A DNA stretch of 64,000 nt from Chondrus crispus (lineage: Eukaryota > Rhodophyta > Florideophyceae > Gigartinales > Gigartinaceae). Location of the stretch: assembly GCF_000350225.1 (NCBI RefSeq), contig NW_005179057.1, forward strand, positions 464,135 through 528,134, in the 5' to 3' direction. The translations under genes and the position numbers were made by a program. The first letter of the stretch is position 1. Each line of letters begins with the position of its first letter. The notes under the pieces were generated by a model that had not been told where the DNA came from, made no database searches, and saw only the letters and a program-made list of their open reading frames with translations. This document shows positions 29,542 to 40,066 of this stretch, one piece after another.

Positions 29542-30273
29542 GTGTAGTTGTGTAGCTGCTTAGCTAGTGCAAACGCACTTCGCGACCCTTTGCTACGCGT
29601 GTGCCTTCAACATAATAAAGGAATATTCCTTATATATACTCATCGCCAAACTAATTCTCGCCTTGTCAATACATGTCATAAGCTTGTCAATGAAAAGTTT
29701 TTAAGGCTTGTTTCCTATTTCAGAGGTTGTATCACAAATGAATGGCTGACAAATGAATGGAATGGTAGTAGTACTGGAGCTCGTAATAAACCCGTTCTTA
29801 TCTCCTGCACAAGTGCTTAAACGTACACCGGCTAGTTATCCACGAGTATATTTTTATTAGTTAGGACGCAAGCGTCCGCACTGAGCACATCTTCACCCAC
29901 AGATGCACTGACGTGAAAGGAGTGATTAAGGCAAAGATGTAAAGCCTCATGACTCACTACTCAAAAGTCATATACATGACAGCCTACAGTTTGAGTGCCC
30001 CTACTCCCCTATCCTGGCAAGATAAGAACCCATCTGCAATTCACTCGGCATTTTCTTAGGATTGCCCAGTCGGACAACAGTTACAATTCATGCCCAGACA
30101 GTCGAAGTAACACCATTCTATATCACTGTCGGATACAAACCTCGGTCTATTCTCGAACACCATCGTTTTTTTCGCTCGTGCACGAATGTTGTTGATGATA
30201 GTGTGAAAGGCAAGCATCGAAACATACAGATGACACCCAGAATTGCGGAGAGACGAAGATAAAAGCTTGATTC
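29542..30273. other. Spacer between the protease gene and gypsy-1
   Basis: About 730 bases with no gene. It includes an AAGGAATATTCCTT palindrome near 29622 and a GGACGCAAGCGTCC hairpin near 29863. Short frames on both strands show no domain. Confidence 0.4.
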
Positions 30274-30866
30274 TGTGGTATAACCCCAAACGCAAATTAG
30301 ATTACGATTGGATCAGGGACAGTAAGGCAACGAGCCTTACAGCCATGCGCGCACACACGTGTCCTCCACGTGTACGGGACGCGTGCTACACGTGGACTGT
30401 CAGCCCCGTCGGCTGACAGCGCTACAGTGTCGGTAGACCGGCACTACAGTAGAGTTATGATAGACTACGATGTACATTAAATATGAGCGGACCGCCGGCG
30501 GTGGAGGACGACAAGCACGGACTTGTCAAGGATCCTCCACCTTGGTCCGCCCGCTTACTTTTAGGTACTTCCGTCCGTTTTACTTAGAAGTAGCACCGCT
30601 CGCGGGTTGAGGACGCGCGTAGCACGCCCACGAGCCGGCTCCGCCTCCGCCCGTCGGTATTGGATCGTCACCCAGTACCGCTCCGGGGCGTCGAGGCGTA
30701 GAACCGCTCGCGCATGCGCGCGTCCTCCCCGATCCCGCTCTACCACCGCTACCTGGAGCCCGTGCTCGGTACCGTGGGTGGGCCGTGCTTCTGTCTTCCC
30801 GCCGATCAGGGTCTTTCCGAACTGTCAGTACTCACCCCCCTCGTCGTTGGGGGTGATTATACTACA
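30274..30866 (+). repeat. 5' LTR of gypsy-1
   Basis: 593 bp, starting TGTGGTATAA and ending TTATACTACA, which are near-perfect inverted ends. The same sequence recurs at 42548-43140. Confidence 0.96.
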
Positions 30867-30867
30867 G

Positions 30868-30883
30868 TGGTCTCCCGACCTAG
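30868..30883 (+). other. Primer-binding site of gypsy-1
   Basis: TGGTCTCCCGACCTAG starts two bases after the 5' LTR. The initial TGG fits a tRNA CCA end. A near-identical site follows the gypsy-2 LTR. The matching tRNA was not identified. Confidence 0.7.
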
Positions 30884-30943
30884 AAGACTCTCACGATCGA
30901 GCCGAGAAGACTATCGTTTACCTCCGCGTCCTTACGCGTCGAG

Positions 30944-33505
30944 ATGAGTGGCGAATATCCCACCTCGATTCGCTCGGAGCCCGCCGATGTGCAAGAGGCC
31001 GCGCTCCGCGTCCGAGTCGGCGACGGCGACGCTGGTCCCCGAGACCGCGAACCGTCGCCCGGCTTCTCCGAAGGACGCGCTCGCGCGATGTACGATCGCA
31101 TCGCGGAGTATATCGAAGATGTCCGAACATCCCTCCGTATCGACGTCTCCGACAGCGTCTACGCCCGCTGTATGGATGAGTTGCGCTCCCTCCGCGAAGG
31201 AAGGTTTGAGCGCGTAACTCAGTCCTTGGAGAACCTGCGCGCCCTCGTCGACCAGCTACAGTCCCGTTTGGTACTGGTCGAAGAGGCGCGCATCGATTCC
31301 CCCGCCATGGACGTTGCGGGTCAACCCGCGAGTGCGAACTCCGGGGTCCGACGCAACCCGCAACCCTTCCCATCAGCCGAACAGATGGGAGCGTTCGCGC
31401 ACATGGCGGCGGAGCTCAACTCAACGCGCCGCCGTGCCCGTGAGATGGAACAAACCTCGGCCGAGAGGCCGCCCGGAGCCCCCTCGAGTGGGCCCGGTGC
31501 CACTGTTCCTTCGGGCGCATCCGGAGCGCAGGAGTGGCCCCCGACTGGAGCCGTCACCAGTCGGAGGGCGGAGGACATCAAGCCGACGGCGGACGCGAAC
31601 TTCGCGTCCGAGACTCAGGCCCTGCCGTATGCATCCGGAAGCATGCGGCAGTCCCGACGGGTACCGGACGAACCCGACCGTGGCCGTGGAGGAGTCGCCC
31701 GCGGATCAGGGGAACCGATTCTCCCCTTCGATCCTCGCTGGGGCGGCTACCAGCCAGCGGATCTTACCGCGCATCCCGGCCCCGTCGACGTCCGAACGTT
31801 GCCCGTCACGCCGTTCGGAACGTTGGGCCCCTCCGAACCCGGGCTCGAGCCCGTCCACACCATGATACAGGAGTTCAGCGCCGTCGCGAACTACCGCATG
31901 TATCGGTTGGACAACACCTCGAGGCTCGTTACCTCGGGTGACGCGGGACGGATCGCGAAGTACGTCCAACGCTGCCGTGGGCTCCGTCCCACGATGAAGA
32001 GCTTCGACGGTACTGACGCGATTCAGTTGCTCCCGTTTCTGAAGGATATCCGGATAACCTTCAATGCCCAGCACCTGACCGAAGGTGTGGCAATCCGTGT
32101 CTTCGCTCACTTCCTCGAGCGGGACGCGGAGCGGTTGTATACGAGTTACACCATGCGCGGCCTCCGCGCCGGCCAGCTCCACGACGACACGAGCTGGCCT
32201 GGCCTCGTCAACCAATTTATCAAACGCTACCTAACCGACGACGTGTTGGGAGAAGCGTTTGACGCTGTCGCGTCGGCGCGACAGCTTCCTCACGAAACCG
32301 AGAACACGTTCGCAGACCGGCTAGAATCCGCCGCGTTCCGATGCACGGCCGTGTTCTCAGAACAAGCTCTCGCGCATTAATTCGTGCGCGGGCTGTCCAC
32401 TGCGACCCGGGCCGCAGTGGCAGAGACGATGCAAAGGTTGCCCGGACAACAGAAGACCGAACTCTCAACGATTCGCCGTATCGCAACGGCCGAGGGTACA
32501 ACCTACCGCGCTCGTCGCGGGTTGCCGCTGCCGGACCCGAAGCCGGCAGCGAAGGGAGTCCGAACTCCAAGGTCGCACGGAACAAGTTCGCCGGCGACCG
32601 CCCTCCACATTGGAGAAGATGAGTGGCAGGCCGACCCTGTCCTCATCACGCAAGGCTTCGAACGGGCAGGGGGCCGACCCCCTACGCCAGCTTCCACCGG
32701 TTCGACCGGAAGCTTCGCAACGGCGTTCGCACACACGCCGAGGGCCATGGGTGGTCCGAACCACAACATGGCCGAGCTGGATATCTCTCGTCGAGAAGGA
32801 GACCGCGGGCTGCCTAACGTGCCTCGACTCACCGATGAGGAGGCACGCCACGCGGCGACTTTCGCGTCGACCGATGGCAGCGCGTACATTTGTTGGCTGT
32901 GCCGGACGTACGGCCACGCCATGTACGCGTGCCCGTTCCTGTCGCCTGAACAACGTCAGTTCACGGCGTACAGGAACTACCGCTATCAGATGGAGACGCG
33001 CCCCGGAATGCGCAATCTCATCCAGCAGTCTACGCGGGCAGACCGAGGCCCGCCTCGAGGTGACCCGAGCCGATCGGGTAGGGGCGTCCGTTTTGCCCCT
33101 CGTGAAGGCGGGTACCGATACCAGGGGACCGATCAAAGGGATCGACGTGACCCTCGTCGGATGGATACGCGATATCCCCGTCGAGATGGGCGAGGCGACC
33201 GGGGCCGACCCCCGTTGCTCCAAGGGGTACAGAACGCCATCATGTACCTCCAAGACTGGGCTGGTGAGACGCACCCCCAGCCCACGGAAGGAGGCGGAGG
33301 GGAGCCCGTTCTCTCCGCCCCTCGAATATTGCAACGGCCGGACGTTGCAATCCAAGGCCACGAAGTATCCGATTACTTCGTAGAAGATGGCCAGTCGGGG
33401 TGGGGAAACCGTCCCCATCCGCGCGGCCAAGGGCCCGTCGACGCGCTAGCTAACGATAGCCAAGCAAATAGCACTGACAGCTCGGGTAGTTCGAAAAACC
33501 CGTAA
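30944..33505 (+). pseudogene. gag region of gypsy-1
   Basis: Starts with an ATG 77 bp after the LTR. The first part is charged and Pro/Arg-rich. The middle resembles the gag capsid-like fold (region with DAIQLLPFLKDIRITF and EDTSWPGLVNQFIKRYL-like features). The last part has a CCHC knuckle of the form CX2CX4HX4C around 32893-32935 (CWLCRTYGHAMYAC) and Arg/Gly-rich tails typical of nucleocapsid. It is treated as a fossil coding region. Confidence 0.8.
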
Positions 33506-33651
33506 AGACGGTTACGTTCGCGCGGTCGCGTGAACCGTCTTGTCAAACCAACCTTGACCCGCCCCTATTTGTCCCCGGCAGGGGAGGGGAATGTTTACCG
33601 ATATTATTCCCCTCAACCCCGCACAAGCGCACTGAGACACCCGTAAGCTCG

Positions 33652-36600
33652 GTGCGAAAGGACGAAGACGCTGAGGCAACCGTGAGCCCGGCGCACATGG
33701 AGGAAGGCATTGTGGCAACCGTGAGCCAAGTGCCTAACAAGAAGCGCATCGAACGCGCCAGCGGCCCGACCCAGGGGGACCCGGGGCCGCCAGAAGAATT
33801 CAAGCCGCGTACGAACGCGACTTGTCGCGGGGACGCGGCCGACCGAAGGGCGCCCCGCGACCAAGGCCGAAGGACGCGGAAGAGAAGTCGGAACCGGCGC
33901 CGGCGGCCCCGGCGGAACGATCTCGCCGAGCCGGGCGCGCCAAGGGTGGTCGACGGCGTCATTTGCCTTATGACGTCGAAGATTTACAACGTCCTCGGCT
34001 CGATAGCTACGGAGGGAAATGCCTTCAAGCCCCGCACGATCGCCGTTGATACGTGCTCAGGGTACAATCTGGTGAGGAAGGCGGACCTTCCTCCCGATTG
34101 GTCGCGGTACGTTATCCGCGACGCGCCACTGCCCCGATTGGCAGGCGCGAATAGCAACCCGCTTAAGCTCTCGGCCGTCGTACGCCTGGCCGTGCGGTTG
34201 AGGAACACGACGTTTCGAATTCCGTTCGTCGTGGCGAACCAGCTCGCCGTGCCGGTCCTCCTTGGTACGTCCTTCATCGATACACACGTACGAAGTATCG
34301 ACATCGAAGCTCAACGGTTGGAGCTCCGCCAAGGTGGCTCCGTTGCCATCGTCGACGGGAAGGGCGAGCCGACTCCCCCAACCAGGCGGCACGGACGTCA
34401 GACAAGCCGGGCTGACGCACGCGACGAAGCCCCGCAGGCGATCCGAATCGCCCGCTGGGTTACCATTCCCGCGAGGTCGCAGGCCCGTGTGCGCGTCACC
34501 ACGGCGGGGAGGGGCCTCGTGTTTATGGAGCCGAAGCCATCACTCCAACATCGACATGGAGTGAGGCTGACGAACGGCGTCGCCGAGGTCCTGCCGAACC
34601 AGACCTTCGACGTCATCGTCGCGAACTTTTCGCGACGGGAAAGGCAGCTTCCGAAACACACCGTTGTGGGATACGCTAAACGCAACCCCCTCGCAATCCT
34701 GACGCCTGAACGCCGCGTCGCCGAGGGGATCGCGCACGCGCTACACCTCACCGACTTGACCGATCAAGTCGGAACGGCAGGAGCTGGTCGACCAGGCTCC
34801 GCCCAGGGGGCAACCGTTGAGGAGAGAGGAGCCAGTACGGACGGCCGACTGGTGAAGTGCCCGCCGCCGGAAGGGGGCACTGCACCCGCCTCTAAAAAGG
34901 ATCCCGAAAATCCGCCCGAGGATTGGGAAAGAGAAATCGACTTGTCATACGTCGATAGTGACAAGTTCCGGGGCCACGTGCTCGAGATGCTCCGTAAGCA
35001 CTCGAGTCTGTGGAGCGGGGCGCTCGGAACGATCCGAGCGACCGAACACCGCATTCCCCTCGAACCGGGTACGAAGCCGATACGTTCAATGCCCTACCGA
35101 AAGGGGCCGGCTATGCGTGAGATGGTCGCCAAGGAAGTCGACAAAATGTTGAACGCAGGGGTAATCGAACCCGCGAGCACCGAGTGGGCGTCTCCCGTGG
35201 TGCTCGTACCGAAGAAAGACGGCTCTCTTCGGTTCTGCGTGGACTACCGGCGTCTCAACGCGAAGACTGCAGCGGATTCGTATCCGCTGCCACGGATGGA
35301 CGACTGCATCGATTCGCTCGGAGATGCAGCCGTCTTCACGACGTTGGACTGCAATTCCGGTTATTGGCAGATCCCCGTCGCTCCGGAAGACCGGGACAAG
35401 ACCACGTTCACTACGCATATGGGAACGTTTCGCCATTTGCGTATGCCGTTCGGGCTAAAAGGGGCACCGGCCACCTTCCAGCGTGCCCTCGACATCATCC
35501 TATCTGGCGTCCGATGGCAGATATGCCTCGTCTACCTGGATGATGTCATCGTGTTCTCCCGTACGCACGGAGAACACGCGAAGCATCTCGACACTGTCTT
35601 GAGCTTGTTGAGGAGCGCCGGAATCTCCCTCAAGCTCAAGAAGTGTAGCTTCTTCCAACCGAAGGTGCATTACTTGGGGCACGTCATTTCCCCAGGTAAG
35701 CTGAGCGTCGCCGAAGCGGCGGCGGACGCCTTCAAGACGTTCACGTTTCCGAGGACGTTGACGCAGGTGCGCTCGTACCTCGGAGCGTGCAACGTCTACC
35801 GCCGCTTCGTGAAGGGGTTCGCGAAAATTGCGCGCCCATTAACGGACATGACGCGCAAGGACGCGGACCCCAACTTCGACGACCCGACCGAGCTGCATCT
35901 TCAAGCGTTCGAAGCGTTGAAGGAGCGGATGATTTCCCCGCCGATCCTAGCATTGCCGCGGTACGGTCGGCCGTACATGATCGACACTGATGCTAGTGCC
36001 TATCAACTGGGCTGTACGTTGCTCCAGGAACACGAAGGCGCCAACGACTGGCGCCCCGTGGGGTATTGGTCGCACTCACTGTCTGATAGTGAGCGCAACT
36101 ACAGCGCTACGGAACGCGAGTGCTTTGCCGTAGTGTGGGCCGTACGCACACTACGGCCGTACATCGAAGGTACCAAGTTCACCGTCCGGACGGACCATGA
36201 TGCCCTCCGATGGCTTATGTCCCTCACGGAGAGCTCCGTAAGGCTTACCCGGTGGCGACTACGGTTGGCGGAATACGACTTCACCATCCAGTACCGCCCC
36301 GGGCGCGTGCACCAGGTGCCCGATGCCCTGTCACGCCTCGTGTCGCCAAGGGTCACCGACAACCTCGCCCAGTCGTCGAAGTGGATGACGACATTCCCAC
36401 CTTCGATGCGGGTACGACCGTCCGTGACATGTCGGACGACCTCGCGGACCACGTCTGTACCGCGAGCTGCGATCACAAGGCCGTCCATGTCTTCGTGACA
36501 ACAAGGAACCAAGCCGGATCGCGAAGAGGGTCGCGCGTCCGTACGCGCGACGAGCCGAGGGGCGACGACGAGGCCCCCGCTCTTGAAGGACCCACCTCGT

Positions 36601-38204
36601 TCTGGGAGGAGAACGACGAATTCGACGCTGTCGACATCGAGCGCGCCGAACAACCCGAAGTTGGCGCGCCCGCCTCCACGGTCGCCCCTCCGCAGGACGA
36701 CCTTCCGGCCCCTCTTACGTTAGAGGAGATAGCCGAAGAGCAACGCGTGGATGACTTCTGCCAGACCGTACTGGCGCGACAGTCAGAGTCCCGGGACTCC
36801 GCGTTCTTCGAGGACCACCACGGGGTGCTCAAACGGAGACACCCCTTCGACCCTGACATCGTGCAGGTCGTGGTGCCACGGACGCTACGGGCTCGGCTTC
36901 TCCAGCTCTGCCACACACCAACCATCGCGGGGCACCCGGGCCAGAACCGTATGTACTTCGCGCTCCGTCGCGAGTACTACTGGCCCCATCTCGCTGCAGA
37001 TGTCGCAGCTACGGTGCGAGGGTGCCGAACATGCGCGATGAACCGTGTCAAGTTGCGGAAACACCTCAACCGTTTGAAGTTGTTTCCGGCAACACGGCCG
37101 CTTGAGAGCCTCGCCATCGACATCTTGGGACCGCTACCCAAGACGAAGGCAGGGAAACGGTTCCTTCTCGTAATTACGGACCGTTTCACCAAGCTGACTC
37201 AAGTTGTGGCACTGCGGACCGTAACCGCGTACACGGTAGCCGTCGCGTTCTGCGACGCGTGGGTATTTAAATACGGCGTCCCACGCTCGCTACTGTCGGA
37301 TAACGGACCGCAGTTTAACGCGAAGTTCTTCCACAGCACGTGCCGTGTCCTGGGGGTGACGAACTTGTACACTTCGGCGTACCACCCCCAGACGAACGGG
37401 CAAGTCGAGCGATACAACCGGACCATCGCTTTGATGTTACGCAATTACGTCGGCGAACATCAGGACGACTGGGACGTGTACGTGGGGCCGCTCACGTACG
37501 CGTACAACTCCCACGTACATCGTACGACGAGTACCACGCCCTTCGAGCTCGTCCTCAGCCGACCCCCGCCGGAGTTCTCTCTACGTAGAGCCGACGGTGA
37601 CGCGCCCCCGTCCGATAGGGGCAACGCGCGCGCTGAGTTCCTCAAGACGTTGGACGACACGATCCAGAAGGCGTACGGGAGCCTGCGCCGGACGCAGGCT
37701 CGGTACAAGCGCAACTTCGATAAGCGCGTCAGGCGGCTCAACGCACGTATCAAGCCAGGTAACTACGTCTACCTGAACCCCACCGATGGGGCAAAGACGT
37801 CTAACAAACTCGCGTCGCCCGCCGTTGGACCATACCAGGTACTCGCCAACGACCGGCGAACCATCACGATCGATCGTGATGGTGTTACCGAGCGCGTTTC
37901 CGCAGACCGCTGCGTGTACGCCCCACCACCGACGGGCGCGGCGCGGGCGAGCACGACAACCCCAAGTGACCTTGCCGACAAGGTCACCAAGGGCACGCAG
38001 TACGCGGTCGAACGACTACTCCGGCATCGAGCCTTGGAGGACGGAACTACGGAGTTCCTCATCAAGTGGGCGGATTACGACACGCCCACCTGGACCGCGC
38101 GGACTCACGTCCCGGAGGAGTTGGTGTCTCGTTACGCCCAACGCCTCTGGAGACGCACCGGCAGAGACCTCGTCTCAGACGCGAACGCGGACGCTCGCGC
38201 TTAA
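33652..38204 (+). pseudogene. pol region of gypsy-1 (protease, RT, RNase H, integrase, chromodomain)
   Basis: Aspartic protease near 34040 (AVDTCSGYNLV). Reverse transcriptase over about 35080-35720, with YLDDVIVFS near 35535. RNase H near 35980 (IDTDASAYQLG). Integrase zinc finger near 36910-37040 and catalytic core near 37110-37430 (DILGPLPKTKAGKR, SDNGPQF). A chromodomain over about 37996-38140 (YAVERLLRHR, FLIKWADYDTPTW), which in this clade steers insertion to marked chromatin. It is treated as a fossil coding region with few breaks. Confidence 0.9.
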
Positions 38205-39005
38205 GGAGGGGGCCCTCCACCGCTCTGCTCCGTTGCAGTTAAAGGCAGCCCCTCGCGGTATGACAGAAACCTTAAGAACGGAAGGACAGGTGTCTCGAGA
38301 GGCACCAGCGAACTCGCAAGGATGCGAAGACGTCGAGGCGCACCGGCGGTCAAGCCATCCGACAGCCGCCGCCCGCAAGAGGGAGGAGGACAGACAGTAC
38401 GTACGGCAAAATAGCACACCCGCCGAACCGCCGGCAAGGTGCGGGATGCCCTGGTCTCACCAGGGCCGTCAACCCGCAGGCGAGTCGGTACACCCGACGG
38501 AAGACCGGATCATCGTCCGGTCGCTGTGCGCAGTGTACGAGGAGACGTGCGACACATGCAGACGGAGGTTATGCAGCATAGGGCCGCATTCGGTGGAGCG
38601 CGCCACAAGACAGTTGCCAAAGGGGGATCGGGCAAGAGCAACCCGATCGGAGGGTCAGTGTTATACCCCCACGGACTCGAGACACCTCGAAACAGCCACG
38701 GACGCGTGCCTCATGATACGGAAAATGACGAAAAGAGGAGAACGTTACACGTGAGCGGCGCTCGGCGATGCACGACACGCGCCAACCACGCTTGCGCCGT
38801 CACCAAATCACCGCCTCCCCCAGCCTGCGAAATTAGCAAAAAATAATTAAGGGGAGGAAATTACACTGGCACGTGCCTTGCGCGCATGGGCACGGTAGCA
38901 CCTCCACCGACGACCGGTAACAAGGTGAACGACGCCGCCCCATGGGTACACACGTCCGCCCCCGGTCCGAATACCGGACGGACACCGCAACACCATACGC
39001 GCGCG
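38205..39005. other. Internal 3' region of gypsy-1 before the hairpin array
   Basis: About 800 bases after pol. Plus-strand frames are open here but show no domain. Near 38952-38983 lies a GTCCG...CGGAC-type inverted repeat. No other element was recognised. Confidence 0.4.
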
Positions 39006-39855
39006 CCCTTGCCCCGAGTGGCGAGGGACGCGCGACAGGTAAAGACCTCCGTTCGGCACTGCGCCCTCGCCCCCGACTGGCGAGGGGCGCGGGGCCTCAG
39101 ACATACCCCGCCGCGCACGCCCTCGCCGCCGACGGCGAGAGGCCTCAAGAAGGACAAACGGCGCACGCGCAGTTCCCCCGCCACCGATGGAGGACGTCGC
39201 ACAAAGAAAAATAAGTACGTCCACGCCCTCGCCCCGATGGCAAGGCGCGTGCGCGGGCAAGAAGCCGGCGCACCGCAGCGCGAAGGCCTCGCGCCGCGCC
39301 CTCGCCACCGAGGCGAGGGCCGGCAAATATAAGGAACGTCGCTGCGCGTCGTCTCGCGCCGCGCCCTCGCCACCGAGGCGAGGGCCGGCAAATATAAGGA
39401 ACGTCGCTGCGCGTCGTCTCGCGCCGCGCCTTCGCCACCGAGGCGAGGGCCGGCAATCATAAGGAACGTCGCTGTGCCTCGTCTCGCGCCGTGCCCTCGC
39501 CATCGGCGGCGAGGGCCGGCAAATATAAGGAACGTCGCTGTGGCTCGTCTTGCGCCGTGCCCTCGCCGCCGACGGCGAGAGGCCCCAAGAAGGACGACTG
39601 TCGCGCGCGCCCTCGCCCCGAACGGCGAGGGACGCGCGAGACGAAGACAATGCGCTGTGCTCCGCCCCGGACGATGAAGGGGCGGGACGTGAAGACAGAC
39701 GTTCGCTGCGCCGCGCGCCCTCGCCCCGAATGGCGAGGGACGTGATAGATAAGAGCGTTCGTTGTGCGCTAGGCCCTCGCCACCGATGGCGAGAGGCCTC
39801 AAGGAGAATATGAGTTCGCGCGCGCCCCTGCCCTCGCTACTGGATGGCGAAGAGG
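39006..39855. repeat. Array of about 15 regularly spaced hairpins inside gypsy-1
   Basis: Each unit centres on CCCTCGCC - 4 to 6 nt - GGCGAGGG or a close variant, giving a stem of 7-9 bp. Units start near 39006, 39064, 39120, 39175 (weak), 39226, 39299, 39364, 39429, 39494, 39560, 39610, 39663, 39718, 39774 and 39830, so spacing is 50-73 bp. Four central units (39299-39550) form a near-perfect 65-bp tandem repeat with the linker GGCAAATATAAGGAACGTCG. Outer units have diverged linkers, while the stems keep compensating pairs. Open frames across the array are by-products of the repeat. Confidence 0.85.
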
Positions 39856-40066
39856 GACGAGGGGAACGCGATCTGCTATCGCCCCTTCCTCCTCCGCTTT
39901 GAGGAAGGCATGGGCGGGCGTGCTGTGTCACGCCGATGACAAAGGGGATTTAGAAGCAACGAACAGACTCGAAGAAACGCGTCACGATGGAAGCAATGTT
40001 TACTGTGTCGTCCTCGACGACGTAAGGGAAGAAGGGCACCGCGCGGTTCACGACCAGACCGCGCGG

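Noticed and set aside
30607-31179. Frames inside the gypsy-1 LTRs (also 42881-43264)
   Set aside because: They repeat in both LTRs, are Arg-rich and have no domain; the LTR is not expected to code.
39187-39813. Several plus- and minus-strand frames across the hairpin array
   Set aside because: They are open only because the GC-rich repeat lacks stops; the products are repeats of Arg/Pro/Ala with no domain.
39006-39855. CRISPR-like look of the regularly spaced repeat array
   Set aside because: The linkers are themselves repeated or related, the host is eukaryotic, there are no cas genes, and the array lies inside a retrotransposon.
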